Shown here piece by piece: positions 44,937 through 53,751 of a DNA stretch of 64,000 nucleotides. The position numbers and the translations under genes are program-made. The notes beneath the pieces are model-generated. The model saw nothing but the letters and a program-made list of their open reading frames with translations, did no database searches and was not told the origin of the DNA. The stretch comes from Rhodovulum sulfidophilum DSM 1374 (GTDB lineage Bacteria > Pseudomonadota > Alphaproteobacteria > Rhodobacterales > Rhodobacteraceae): NCBI RefSeq assembly GCF_001633165.1, contig NZ_CP015418.1, positions 2,046,001-2,110,000 on the forward strand, in the 5' to 3' direction. The stretch's first letter is position 1. Each line of letters begins with the position of its first letter.

Positions 44937-46661
44937 TCAGATCGACTTGAGATATTCGAGCAGCGCGCGCTTGTCGTCATCGCTGAGCGCCGTGCCGTAA
45001 TCATGGCCGCAGCGACTGTTGCCGGAACTCAGATCGTCGCAGCCGGTGGTTTCGATCACATGGTCGAAGGCGGTCTGCTCAACCGCCATGCCGACCGCCT
45101 CGAGGTCATAGGCCGGCCCCGGCGTGAAGTCGGCGACGCGCTCATCGGGCGGGGTCAGCAGTTCGCGCAGGGTCGGGACCGACCCGTTATGCAGATAGGG
45201 CGCCGCGGCCCAGATCCCGTCCAGGACGCGGGCCTCATAGGCGCAGGGCGCGGCCGCGGTTTCCAGCGCGCTGTCGTCACCGCTTCGCGGGAAGGCGCCG
45301 CGCAGATCGTCGAATTCGGCCATGAACTTGTCATCCTGCTGCAGGGCGGCCGCGGCACCGGTCGCCTCGAGCCCGCCCGTGACGCGGAAACCGACGGCAT
45401 GCTGGATGATGGCCCCGATCACCGAGGCGCCGAGCAGATCGAAGGCGGGCGCCTCGGCGCCGAGCGCGTTGCTCGACAGCGGAACCTTGGCGCCTTCCAG
45501 CACGCCGGTCTTGGCGGTGCGGGTCAGGATCTCGCATTCGCGCTCGTCGGTGCCCACCGGCAGGATCGGCGTGGCCCAGGTCGCGTGAAAGATCGAGCGG
45601 AATGCGCCCTGGCGTTTGCCATGGCACTCGACGCAGCCGCCCTGATCGGTCGGGCGGGCGAAGATTGCGCCGCCCTGTTCGACCAGACCGGCATCGAGCT
45701 CCCAGGGCCAGCGCGGCGCGCCGATGTCCCAGATCCATTCCTCCAGCGCCTTCAGCCCGCCCCAGTTGGCCGAGTTGTTGGTGACATAGTCGCGGTTGAA
45801 CAGAAGCCCCTGTTTCTTGATCGGATGGAACTCGCCGAAGACGCCGTAGACCTCGCCCAGATTGCGCGCGAGCCCCAGCAGGTCGTTGCCGTTATGGGCA
45901 AAGCCCGGCCATTGCGTCATGTCCTGGCGCGCCGCGTTCCACAGGAACGGATAGCGCGTCGGCGCATCCGCCAGCATGACGTTCTCGGGGATCAGATAGG
46001 CGTCCTCGGGCCTGCCGAGATCGAGCCCGGTCAGCCGGTTGAAGATCATCGAGACCGCGTCGAGCCGGACCGGCCCCCAGCCCGGATCGGGCAGCGAGCG
46101 GTCGATGAGGGTATGAAAGCGCAGGCTCCAGGTCTCGAGCTCGGCGCGCAGCCCGGCCCGGTCGCCCGTCTCTCCCGCCACCTTGTCGGCAAAGGCGTCG
46201 AAGGTGGCGTCGTCGTCCAGAACCGCCTGCATGGCGGCATCGAGATCGGCGAGGAAGCTCTGGAAATCGACGATGGCCGGGCCGCCATCGATCCGGTAGG
46301 CGGTGCCGCGGACCTCGATCTGGCGGGTGTGGCAGGCGGCGCAGGTCATGCCGATGGCGGTGCCGCCCATGCCCTCATTGGTGGTGAACCCGACCGGCAG
46401 GGCCGCGCCGTCGTCGCGATCGGGCATCGGCAGATACCCATAGCGCGCCAGCCCGTCGGCGAGGAACGGGGTGCCGTCGGGCTGTGCCAGCGCCTCCATC
46501 CAGGCCAGCGGCATGATCCGCGAGCCCTGGTCCTGGGTGTAGAAGGCGGCGCGGAGCGAGGGGCTCCAGCTGTCGCCCTGATCGACGAAAACGGTCTGGG
46601 CCGCGACAGGCGCGGCCGCGCCGGAAAACAACAGTGAGAAAATGACGGAGCGCGTGAACAT
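44937..46661 (-). CDS. Periplasmic di-heme c-type cytochrome, peroxidase/RoxA-like
   Basis: A protein of 574 residues. Signal peptide FTRSVIFSLLFSGAAAPVAAQ. Two CxxCH heme sites: CAACH at residues 107-111 and CVECH at 343-347. The C-terminal YEARVLDGIWAAAPYLHNGSVPTLRELL is the mark of the large di-heme cytochrome c peroxidase-like proteins related to rubber oxygenase RoxA and MauG. Substrate unknown: reduction of peroxide or oxidation of an organic compound are both possible. The start 46661 follows GGGAGGAATCA. It lies between the two ABC transporter genes. Confidence 0.85.
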   Translation of the reverse strand: MFTRSVIFSLLFSGAAAPVAAQTVFVDQGDSWSPSLRAAFYTQDQGSRIMPLAWMEALAQPDGTPFLADGLARYGYLPMPDRDDGAALPVGFTTNEGMGGTAIGMTCAACHTRQIEVRGTAYRIDGGPAIVDFQSFLADLDAAMQAVLDDDATFDAFADKVAGETGDRAGLRAELETWSLRFHTLIDRSLPDPGWGPVRLDAVSMIFNRLTGLDLGRPEDAYLIPENVMLADAPTRYPFLWNAARQDMTQWPGFAHNGNDLLGLARNLGEVYGVFGEFHPIKKQGLLFNRDYVTNNSANWGGLKALEEWIWDIGAPRWPWELDAGLVEQGGAIFARPTDQGGCVECHGKRQGAFRSIFHATWATPILPVGTDERECEILTRTAKTGVLEGAKVPLSSNALGAEAPAFDLLGASVIGAIIQHAVGFRVTGGLEATGAAAALQQDDKFMAEFDDLRGAFPRSGDDSALETAAAPCAYEARVLDGIWAAAPYLHNGSVPTLRELLTPPDERVADFTPGPAYDLEAVGMAVEQTAFDHVIETTGCDDLSSGNSRCGHDYGTALSDDDKRALLEYLKSI

Positions 46662-46778
46662 TGATTCCTCCCAAAATAGAATGGGTGTAATCTTCTCATT
46701 CATTGCGTGTATCCGCCACGATTTTCCGTAGCGTCAACTTCTGCGTGCCCGCGGGGTCGCGGGGCGACAGATGGCGGC

Positions 46779-48569
46779 TCAGCCTTCGGGGGCCCGGCGC
46801 GGCTGCGGGGCAGGGCGGCCGCTGCCCGGTTCGGCAACGATCTCCACCACCCGGCCGAAGACCGGCGAGGGCGTGGCGCCGTCGCCGATGCCCAGCACCC
46901 CGATCCGGGCCATCTGCCCTTGCAGCAAGGCCTCGATCCGGCCCAGCGCTTCGGGGTCGAGCTGGTCCAGCACGTCATCCATCACCAGCCAGTCGGGACC
47001 GCGCAGCAGCGCCCGCGCAAAGACCAGACATTGCTTGTCGCTCTCGCTCAGCAACTGGTCCCAGCGCCCCTCTTCGGCCAGCGACCCGGTCAGATGCCCG
47101 AGCCCGGTCGCGCTCAGCGCCGCCGCCATGTCGTCGCGGCCGTAGCGCTCGGCCGGTTCCGGATAGCAAAGCGCCAGATCGAGCCGTCCCGGCGGCACAT
47201 AGGCCCGGGTCGGCATGTACATCACCCGCTCGGGCGCGGGCATCGCCAGACGGCCCTCGGCCCGGGTCCAGAGCCCGGCCAGCGTGTCGAAGAGAAGCGT
47301 CTTGCCCGAGCCCGATCCGCCCTGCAGCAAGACCCTGTCGCCCGGGGCGAGGCTTATCTCGGGCGGATCGAGCCGGACGCCCACATGCGGGGTGACGACA
47401 TGCAGCCCGGAAAGCTCGATCCGCGCGGCGCCCTCGCGCCGGTCGATCCGCGGGGCGCCGTCATCGGCCTCGGCCCGGTCGACCGCCCGGATCGCGCGAT
47501 GAAAGCTTGCGACCCGGAACAGTGTCGCGCGCCAGGTCGCGATCACCGCGAAATTGCTGACGAACCAGCGCAGCGAGCCCTGGACCTGGGTGAAGGCGCC
47601 CGCCACCAGCATCAGCTCGCCGATGCTCATGTCCGAGGTGAAATAGAAGGGCGCGGCCACCAGGATCGGCGCGACCAGCGTGAACCAGCCATAGCCCGCC
47701 GTCACCCAGGTCAGGTTGGCGGTGGCCAGGATCACCGCCTCGACGATGCCGACGACCCCGGCAAAGCTGGTCTCGATCCGGGCGGTCTCGGCGCGTTCGC
47801 CGCGTTCAAGCGCGATCCGCCCCGCGGCCTCACTGACCCGGACCAGATCGAAGCGCAGCGTGGCCTCGCGCGCGGATTCCTCGGCCCTAAGCGCGACCAG
47901 CGGGCGGCCGACGCGCCAGCTGAGCCAGGAGGCGGCGGCGGCATAGAACAGCGCGCACCAGACCATGAAGCCCGGGATCTCGTGGATCTGCCCGGCGAGG
48001 GTCAGGGTGAAGCCCTCGGATTTCCGCCACAGCACGCCGATGAAGGACCCCAGCAGCAGCGTCGCCTGAAACAGCCCGATCCCCAGCGCGGCGCTGAGAT
48101 CGGCCAGCTGGTCGATATCGGCCTGCAGGCGCTGGTCGGGATTCTCGCCGATCTTGCCCGCCCGCGACAGCCTGAGCGCGCGCCCCGGCGCCATCCAGTC
48201 GCGCACCAGCGCCCGGAACAGCCCCCGTCTCAGCGTCAGCTTCATGGTCTGGTCAAGCCAGAGCTGGCTTACATTCAGAACCAGCAGGATGCCCGCCAGC
48301 GTGGCGAAGACGCCAAGCTGGGTGACGAAGGCCGCCATGTCCTTGCGGGTGAGGGCGTCGTAGAAGGGCTCGTTCCAGGCATTCAGCCGGATCTGCATAT
48401 AGGCGGTCAGCCCGATCACCGCGACCAGAGCCGCCACCAGCAGCACCGCCCGCCGCCCGAAGCCCGAAGCGCGGAACAGCCCCAGCGTGTCGCGGATCTG
48501 GGCCCCGAGCCGGTTCTCGGCTGCGATCTCTTCGCCCCTAGCCAAGGCGGCGCGATCCCTGCTGCGCAT
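46779..48569 (-). CDS. SbmA/YddA-type ABC protein with degenerate ATPase motifs
   Basis: A protein of 596 residues. The N-terminal domain has the SbmA/YddA pattern (LNAWNEPFYDALTRKDMAAFVTQLGVF, NVSQLWLDQTMKLTLRRGLFRALVRDWM, NPDQRLQADIDQLADLSAALGIGLFQATLLLGSF). The ATPase keeps Walker A (QGGSGSGKTLLFDTLAG), but the signature reads LLSESDKQCLVFARALL instead of an LSGGQ-like motif, Walker B is VMDDVLDQLD (Asp in place of the catalytic Glu) and the H-loop His is Asp (GIGDGATPSP). It probably hydrolyses ATP poorly. Start ATG 48569 directly follows an in-frame stop, so the N-terminus is secure. Gene order places it 102 nt downstream of cobQ. Substrate unknown; this family includes B12 importers. 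Confidence 0.83.
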   Translation of the reverse strand: MRSRDRAALARGEEIAAENRLGAQIRDTLGLFRASGFGRRAVLLVAALVAVIGLTAYMQIRLNAWNEPFYDALTRKDMAAFVTQLGVFATLAGILLVLNVSQLWLDQTMKLTLRRGLFRALVRDWMAPGRALRLSRAGKIGENPDQRLQADIDQLADLSAALGIGLFQATLLLGSFIGVLWRKSEGFTLTLAGQIHEIPGFMVWCALFYAAAASWLSWRVGRPLVALRAEESAREATLRFDLVRVSEAAGRIALERGERAETARIETSFAGVVGIVEAVILATANLTWVTAGYGWFTLVAPILVAAPFYFTSDMSIGELMLVAGAFTQVQGSLRWFVSNFAVIATWRATLFRVASFHRAIRAVDRAEADDGAPRIDRREGAARIELSGLHVVTPHVGVRLDPPEISLAPGDRVLLQGGSGSGKTLLFDTLAGLWTRAEGRLAMPAPERVMYMPTRAYVPPGRLDLALCYPEPAERYGRDDMAAALSATGLGHLTGSLAEEGRWDQLLSESDKQCLVFARALLRGPDWLVMDDVLDQLDPEALGRIEALLQGQMARIGVLGIGDGATPSPVFGRVVEIVAEPGSGRPAPQPRRAPEG

Positions 48570-48671
48570 TCCCGTTCACGCCAGACCTCCTCCGGACCGA
48601 TCCTCTCCGGTTTCCGATATCGGGGCGGGGGGCGTCTCTGCAAGCGGCGGGGCGCCGCGCCTCCGCGCGTT

Positions 48672-50129
48672 TCAGCGCGCCAGCGTCAGCAGCGCGTCGA
48701 GATCGAGATCGGCCTCGATCTCCTCGGCCAGCCGGTCGAGTGCGCGCTCGACCGGATCGGCTGCCATCGCATCGGGGGACAGGTCGGCGCCGATCCCGGC
48801 CAGCCAGTGGCGCCGGAACCCGTCAGCGCCGAACAGCCCGTGCACATGGCTGCCCATCACCCGGCCATCGGCCGAGACCGCGCCCTCGGGCGTGCCGTCG
48901 AGATCGAGCCAGGGCCGCGCGGTCGCCGGTCCCGCGACCCGGCCCATATGGATCTCGTAGCCCGTGACCGGCTGAGCGCTGATCCGGTCGGTGGCCTCGA
49001 TCCGGGCAAGCCGCTTGTCGCCGGTCATCACCGTCTCGATGTCGAGCAGCCCCAGCCCCGGCGTCTCGCCCGGGGGGCCCTCGATGCCCTCGGGGTCGCG
49101 CACGACGCGGCCCAGCATCTGATAGCCCGCGCAAAGCCCGATCACCCGTCCGCCCCGGCGCAGGAGCGCCTGCAGGTCGATATCCCAGCCCTCGGCGCGG
49201 ATCGCGTCAAGCGCGGCGCGGGTGGTCTTCGAGCCCAGCAGGATCGCCGCATCGGCATCGCCCGGCACCGGCTGGCCGGGCCGGAGCCAGCGCAGATCGA
49301 CGCCCGGTTCCGCCGCCAGCGGATCGAGATCGTCGAAATTGGCGATCCGGGGCAGTTCTGGCACCGTGATCACCAACCGCCCGCCCGCGCCCTTGCGCCG
49401 CCCGAGCCCCAGCGAATCCTCCTCGGGCAGGGCGCGCGCGGCCTCGGACCAGCGCAACAGCCCCAGAACCGGCCAGCCGGTCTCGGCCCTTATGTCCCGG
49501 GCGGCGGGGGAAAAGACCCCGGGATCGCCGCGGAACTTGGTGACGATCACGCCCCGGACGCGGGCGCGCTCGGTCTCGGTCCAGAGCCGGTGATGGCCGA
49601 TGGCGGCCGCGGTCACGCCGCCGCGCGACTCGTCGCCCAGCAGGACCACCGGCAGGTCGGCGGCCTCGGCCAGGCCCATGTTCGAGATGTCCTGCGGCCG
49701 CAGATAGCGCTCGGCGCCGCTGCCCGCGCCCTCGATCAGCACCAGATCATGGGATGCCGACAGCCGGTTCAGGCTGGCCACGACCTCGGCGCGCAGATCG
49801 GGCTTCAGCGCCTGATAGGCCGAGGCCGAATACCGCCCGCGCACCTGACCCCGCACCACCACCTGGCAGTCGATATCGGTTTCGGGTTTCAGCAGAACCG
49901 GGTTCATGTCGACCGAAAGCGGCGCGCCCGCGGCCCGCGCCTGCAGCGCCTGGGCGCGGCCGATCTCGCCGCCATCGGCCGTCACGGCGGCATTGTTCGA
50001 CATGTTCTGCGCCTTGAACGGCGCCACTTTCAGGCCGCGCCGGGCATAGGCGCGGGCCAGCCCCGCGACAAGCAGGCTCTTGCCCACATCCGAGCCGGTG
50101 CCCAGCACCATCAGCCGCCGGGCGGTCAT
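48672..50129 (-). CDS. cobQ: Cobyric acid synthase, copy 1
   Basis: A protein of 485 residues. ATPase part: LMVLGTGSDVGKSLLVAGLARAYARRGLKVAPFKAQNMSNNAAV, MNPVLLKPETDIDCQVVVRG, LVLIEGAGSGAERYLRPQDISNMGLAEAADLPVVLL, VIVTKFRGDPGVF. Glutaminase part: nucleophile Cys in GLCAGYQMLG, then SADGRVMGSHVHGLFG with catalytic His. It amidates four carboxyls of adenosylcobyrinic acid a,c-diamide. Overlaps copy 2 by 4 nt, which lies upstream. Confidence 0.95.
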   Translation of the reverse strand: MTARRLMVLGTGSDVGKSLLVAGLARAYARRGLKVAPFKAQNMSNNAAVTADGGEIGRAQALQARAAGAPLSVDMNPVLLKPETDIDCQVVVRGQVRGRYSASAYQALKPDLRAEVVASLNRLSASHDLVLIEGAGSGAERYLRPQDISNMGLAEAADLPVVLLGDESRGGVTAAAIGHHRLWTETERARVRGVIVTKFRGDPGVFSPAARDIRAETGWPVLGLLRWSEAARALPEEDSLGLGRRKGAGGRLVITVPELPRIANFDDLDPLAAEPGVDLRWLRPGQPVPGDADAAILLGSKTTRAALDAIRAEGWDIDLQALLRRGGRVIGLCAGYQMLGRVVRDPEGIEGPPGETPGLGLLDIETVMTGDKRLARIEATDRISAQPVTGYEIHMGRVAGPATARPWLDLDGTPEGAVSADGRVMGSHVHGLFGADGFRRHWLAGIGADLSPDAMAADPVERALDRLAEEIEADLDLDALLTLAR

Positions 50130-51724
50130 CGCGCCAGCGCCAGCAGCGCGTCGAGATCGAGATCGTGTTCCAGCTGATCGGCCAGCGCGTCGAGCGCCGC
50201 CTCGACCCGGGCGGCATGGTCGAGCCCCGAGGCCCGCCCGCCCATCGCCGTCAGCCAGTGGCGCCGGAACCCGTCGGCGCCGAACAGCCCGTGCAGATAG
50301 CCGCCCATCACGCGCCCGTCGGCCGAGACCGCGCCCTCGGCCCGGCCGTCGAGCCGCAGCCAGGGCCTCTCGAGCCCGGGCCCGCGGGTCACGCCCATAT
50401 GCATCTCGTAGCCGGTGACGCGGGTGCCGCTGATGGCATCCTCGGCCGCGATCTCGACCAGCCGCTTGTCGCCGCCGATGGTGGTCTCGATGTCCAGAAG
50501 CCCCAGCCCCTCGGTCTCGCCGGGCGGGCCCTCGATGCCTTCGGGGTCGTGCACCCTGTGGCCCAGCATCTGGAACCCGGCGCAGATGCCCAGCACCCGC
50601 CCGCCGCGGCGCAGATGGGCCAGGATGTCGATGTCCCAGCCATTGGCGCGGATCGAGTCGAGCGCGGGCCGGGTGGTCTTCGAGCCCGGCAGCAGTACCA
50701 GATCGGCCTCGGCCGGAATGGGCTCGCCCGGGCGGACCCAGCGCAGATCGACGCCGGGCTCGGCCGAAAGCGGATCGAGATCGTCGAAATTGGCCATCCG
50801 CGCGATATGGGGCACCGCGATCACCAGCCCCTGTCCGGCGCCCGAAGCGGGCCGTTCCAGCGCCAGCGCATCCTCGGCCGGAAGCCGGCCCGCGCCCTCG
50901 AACCAGCGCGCGACCCCCAGAAAGGGCCAGCCGGTGGTCGCGGTGATGGTCTCGCAGGCCGGTTCGTAAAGCGAGAAATAGCCCCGGAACTTGTTGACCA
51001 GATAGCCCGCGATGCGGGCGCGCTCGGCCTCGCTGTGCAGGCACCACGACCCGACCACGGCCGCCATCGCGCCGCCGCGGTCATTGTCGGTGACCAGAAC
51101 CACCGGCAGATCGGCGGCCTCGGCGAACCGCATATTGGCGATGTCGCTCTTGCGCAGATAGGTCTCGGTGCCCGCGCCCGCGCCCTCGACCAGCACCAGA
51201 TCGGCCTCGGCCGCGACGCGGTTGAAACTGTCCATGACCGCGGGCAGCAGCTGCGGCTTGAGCTTGTGGTAATGCCGCGCGGGCCAGTTGCCCAGCGGAC
51301 GGCCCCGAAGCACGACCTGCGAGCCGACCATGGCCTGCGGCTTCAGAAGCACCGGGTTCATGTGGATCGAGGGGGGCAGCCCCGCGGCCTGCGCCTGCAG
51401 CGCCTGGGCCCGGCCGATCTCGCCCTTAGGTGCGGTGCCGTCGGGGCCGGGCGGCAGGTCGCTGTCGGCGGCGACGGCGGCATTGTTCGACATGTTCTGC
51501 GCCTTGAACGGCGCGACCTTCAGGCCCCGCCGCGCATAGGCGCGGGCGAGGCCAGCGACCAGCAGGCTCTTGCCCACATCGGAACTGGTGCCCTGCAGCA
51601 TCAGCGACCGGGCCCGGCGCGGCGGGGCCGGGTCGAGCATCGGCACCGAAATCTCGGGCATCGGCGGCGCCGCGTCACCGGCGGGCAGGTCGGAAGGCGG
51701 GCGCGAGGTCCGGTCGGATGTCAT
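50126..51724 (-). CDS. cobQ: Cobyric acid synthase, copy 2 (tandem paralogue)
   Basis: A protein of 532 residues with an N-terminal extension of about 40 residues (TSDRTSRPPSDLPAGDAAPPMPEIS...) before SLMLQGTSSDVGKSLLVAGLARAYARRGLKVAPFKAQNMSNNAAV. It carries an insert PPGPDGTAPKGEIGRAQALQ absent in copy 1. The rest is colinear with copy 1: Cys in GICAGFQMLG, His in GGYLHGLFGADGFRRHWL. Both copies keep every catalytic element I can see. Same reaction as copy 1 expected; a specialised substrate is possible. Confidence 0.95.
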   Translation of the reverse strand: MTSDRTSRPPSDLPAGDAAPPMPEISVPMLDPAPPRRARSLMLQGTSSDVGKSLLVAGLARAYARRGLKVAPFKAQNMSNNAAVAADSDLPPGPDGTAPKGEIGRAQALQAQAAGLPPSIHMNPVLLKPQAMVGSQVVLRGRPLGNWPARHYHKLKPQLLPAVMDSFNRVAAEADLVLVEGAGAGTETYLRKSDIANMRFAEAADLPVVLVTDNDRGGAMAAVVGSWCLHSEAERARIAGYLVNKFRGYFSLYEPACETITATTGWPFLGVARWFEGAGRLPAEDALALERPASGAGQGLVIAVPHIARMANFDDLDPLSAEPGVDLRWVRPGEPIPAEADLVLLPGSKTTRPALDSIRANGWDIDILAHLRRGGRVLGICAGFQMLGHRVHDPEGIEGPPGETEGLGLLDIETTIGGDKRLVEIAAEDAISGTRVTGYEMHMGVTRGPGLERPWLRLDGRAEGAVSADGRVMGGYLHGLFGADGFRRHWLTAMGGRASGLDHAARVEAALDALADQLEHDLDLDALLALAR

Positions 51725-51787
51725 CGGGGCTCCTGCGGCAGTCGGCGCAGGGTGATGGGCCGGGGGCCTGCCATTGTCAAGCGCCGC

Positions 51788-52414
51788 TCAGAATTCGACG
51801 CCGGGCTGGCCCTTGATGCCCGAGCGGAACGGGTGCTTGATCAGCGTCATCTCGGTCACCAGATCGGCCGCCTCGATCACCTCCTCGGGGGCGTTGCGGC
51901 CGGTCAGCACGACATGGGTCAGGGCGGGCTTGTCGGCCTGCAGGAAGGCCACCACCTCGGCCGGGTCGAGATAGCCGTAGCGCAGCGCGATGTTGATCTC
52001 GTCCAGCAGCACCATCCGGATCTCGGGGTCGCGGATCAGCTCCTTCGCCTTCTCCCAGCCCTTTTCGGCGGCGGCGATGTCGCGGGCGCGGTCCTGGGTT
52101 TCCCAGGTGAAGCCCTCGCCCATGGCGTGGAACTGGCAGAGATCGCCGAAATGCGAGGTCAGCAGCCGCCGCTCGCCGGTATCCCAGGCACCCTTGACGA
52201 ACTGGACGACGGCGCAGGGCATCTGGTGGGCGATGCAGCGCAGGATCATCCCGAAGCCCGAGGAGGACTTGCCCTTGCCGGTGCCGGTATGCACCAGGAT
52301 CAGCCCCTTCTCGTCGCTCTTGCCGGCCATGATCTTGTCGCGGGCGGCCTTCTTCTTGGCCATCTTGGCGGCGTGGCGGGCATCGTCGTCGGAGACGGGG
52401 TCGCGGGCGGTCAT
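51788..52414 (-). CDS. cobO: Cob(I)yrinic acid a,c-diamide adenosyltransferase
   Basis: A protein of 208 residues with the CobO/BtuR fold: P-loop LVHTGTGKGKSSSGFGMILRCIAHQM, VVQFVKGAWDTGERRLL, FTWETQDRARD, VLLDEINIALRYGYL and the C-terminal EMTLIKHPFRSGIKGQPGVEF. It transfers the 5'-deoxyadenosyl group from ATP to the reduced cobalt. Read from the divergent side of the cobalamin riboswitch region; cobQ copies follow on the same strand after 63 nt. Confidence 0.96.
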   Translation of the reverse strand: MTARDPVSDDDARHAAKMAKKKAARDKIMAGKSDEKGLILVHTGTGKGKSSSGFGMILRCIAHQMPCAVVQFVKGAWDTGERRLLTSHFGDLCQFHAMGEGFTWETQDRARDIAAAEKGWEKAKELIRDPEIRMVLLDEINIALRYGYLDPAEVVAFLQADKPALTHVVLTGRNAPEEVIEAADLVTEMTLIKHPFRSGIKGQPGVEF

Positions 52415-52604
52415 GGGCTCTTTCCCTCGCTTTGGATGTCCCGGCGGAGCTAGGGCGGCGCAGGGCGGGCGTCAAATCCGAACCACGGCCCCCATACGGA
52501 TCGGGGTCGTGACGTAACGGACCTGCGCCCGGGCGGCGCTGCGGCGGCCGGGCGCAGGAGTGGCCGGATTGACAAGGCGGGCGGCGCTTGCGATGACGGA
52601 TCCG

Positions 52605-52794
52605 TGACCGGTTCGCCCGGGCCCCGATGGCCCGGACGTGAAAAGGGAACGCGGTGCGCCCGTCCTGAAGGACGCGCTATTCCGCGGCTGCCCCCGCAAC
52701 TGTAAGCGGCGAGCGCGGCTGAGAGTGCCACTGGGGATGTCCCCCGGGAAGGCCAGCCAAGCGACGACCCGCGAGCCAGGAGACCTGCCGGCCG
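52605..52794 (+). promoter_or_regulatory. Cobalamin riboswitch
   Basis: Conserved landmarks in order: an AAAAGGGAA segment, a GCGG stem, the CCGCAACTGTAAGCGGCGAGC core, CCACTGG, GGGAAGGCC and the B12-box GCCAGGAGACCTGC (52775-52788), closed by GCCGGC. It precedes the cobalt transporter genes cbiKMLQO by about 150 nt on the same strand. Binding of adenosylcobalamin should reduce expression of cobalt uptake. Ends are set by eye from the P1 arms. Confidence 0.93.
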
Positions 52795-52795
52795 C

Positions 52796-52824
52796 CCGCC
52801 TCCCCCCGCATGGGGGCGGTTTCC
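52796..52824 (+). terminator. Terminator-like hairpin after the cobalamin riboswitch
   Basis: CCGCCTCC pairs with GGGGGCGG around an 8-nt loop and is followed by TTTCC. It lies immediately after the aptamer, before the TTG start at 52947, and is a plausible expression platform; the U tract is short. Confidence 0.5.
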
Positions 52825-52946
52825 ACCGGACGCCGGGGTGCGCGTCTGGCCCGGATCGGCCGCAATCCGGCCGCTTCCGAGCCTCTCATCCCGTTCGTCC
52901 TTTCACCCGCGGCCTGTCCGGCCGCCCATGTTGAAAGGCAACGACC

Positions 52947-53741
52947 TTGATCTTCCACGGCAATCTCGTGACCGCCGCGCTCGCCCTGACCCTCGTTCCC
53001 GGGGTTGCGGCGGCGCATTTCCAGCTGGCCTATACCGAGGAAAGCCTCATCGACGCGCCCGGCGATGTGCCGGTCAAGCTGATCTTCTGGCATCCGCAGG
53101 AAAGCGGCCCGGTCATGGATATGGGCGAGCCGCTGGAATTCTACGCCATCCATCGCGGCGAGCGGATCGATCTCAAACCGACGCTCAGCCAGACGGTCTT
53201 TCACGGCCCGCTGAACGAGGCGGTGGCCTGGGATGGCAGCCTGCCGGTCAAGCGGATGGGCGATTACGTTCTGGTGACGGTGCCTGCCCCCTATTACGAA
53301 GAGTCCGAGGACATCTTCATCCAGCAGATCACCAAGACCTATGTGAACCGCGGCCAGATGCCGACCGACTGGGACGGCCCGCAGGGGCTCAAGGCCGAGA
53401 TCCTGCCGCTGGTCAAACCCTATAACGTGATCGCGGGCTCGACCTTCACCGGGCGGGTGCTGTCGGAGGGGGCGCCGGTCGCGGGCGCCGAGATCGAGAT
53501 CGAATACATGGCGGCCGAGCCCGACATGGAGACGGATGCGCCCAAACCCGCCATTGCCGGGCCGATGCCGGGCGGCGCGATCGTCGCGGTTTCCGACGAG
53601 AACGGCTATTTCACCTTCGGCGTGCCGAAGGCGGGCTATTGGGGCTTTGCCGCGCTGGGGGTCGGGCCCGATACCGAATACGAGGGCAAGGAGCTCAGCC
53701 AGGATGCGGTCCTCTGGATCCGCGCCTTCGATCTGAAATAG
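52947..53741 (+). CDS. cbiK: Cobalt transporter accessory protein, DUF4198 family (CbiK/NikK-like)
   Basis: A protein of 264 residues starting with TTG. Signal peptide FHGNLVTAALALTLVPGVAAAHF; the mature protein would start with AHFQLAYTEESLI, where the His near the N-terminus fits a metal ligand. DUF4198 marks: PVKLIFWHPQESGPVMDMGEPLEF, LKAEILPLVKPYNVIAGSTFTGRVLSEGAPVAGAEIEIEYM and NGYFTFGVPKAGYWGFAALGVG. Family members accompany cobalt/nickel ECF transporters. First gene of the riboswitch-controlled operon; the start has AAAGG nine bases upstream. Confidence 0.85.
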   Translation: MIFHGNLVTAALALTLVPGVAAAHFQLAYTEESLIDAPGDVPVKLIFWHPQESGPVMDMGEPLEFYAIHRGERIDLKPTLSQTVFHGPLNEAVAWDGSLPVKRMGDYVLVTVPAPYYEESEDIFIQQITKTYVNRGQMPTDWDGPQGLKAEILPLVKPYNVIAGSTFTGRVLSEGAPVAGAEIEIEYMAAEPDMETDAPKPAIAGPMPGGAIVAVSDENGYFTFGVPKAGYWGFAALGVGPDTEYEGKELSQDAVLWIRAFDLK

Positions 53742-53751
53742 GGACGGACCC

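Noticed and set aside
46707..50177. 1156-residue open frame on the plus strand
   Set aside because: It is antisense to the ABC protein and cobQ copy 1, with Arg/Gln/His/Pro-rich composition and no domain; it arises from high GC third positions.
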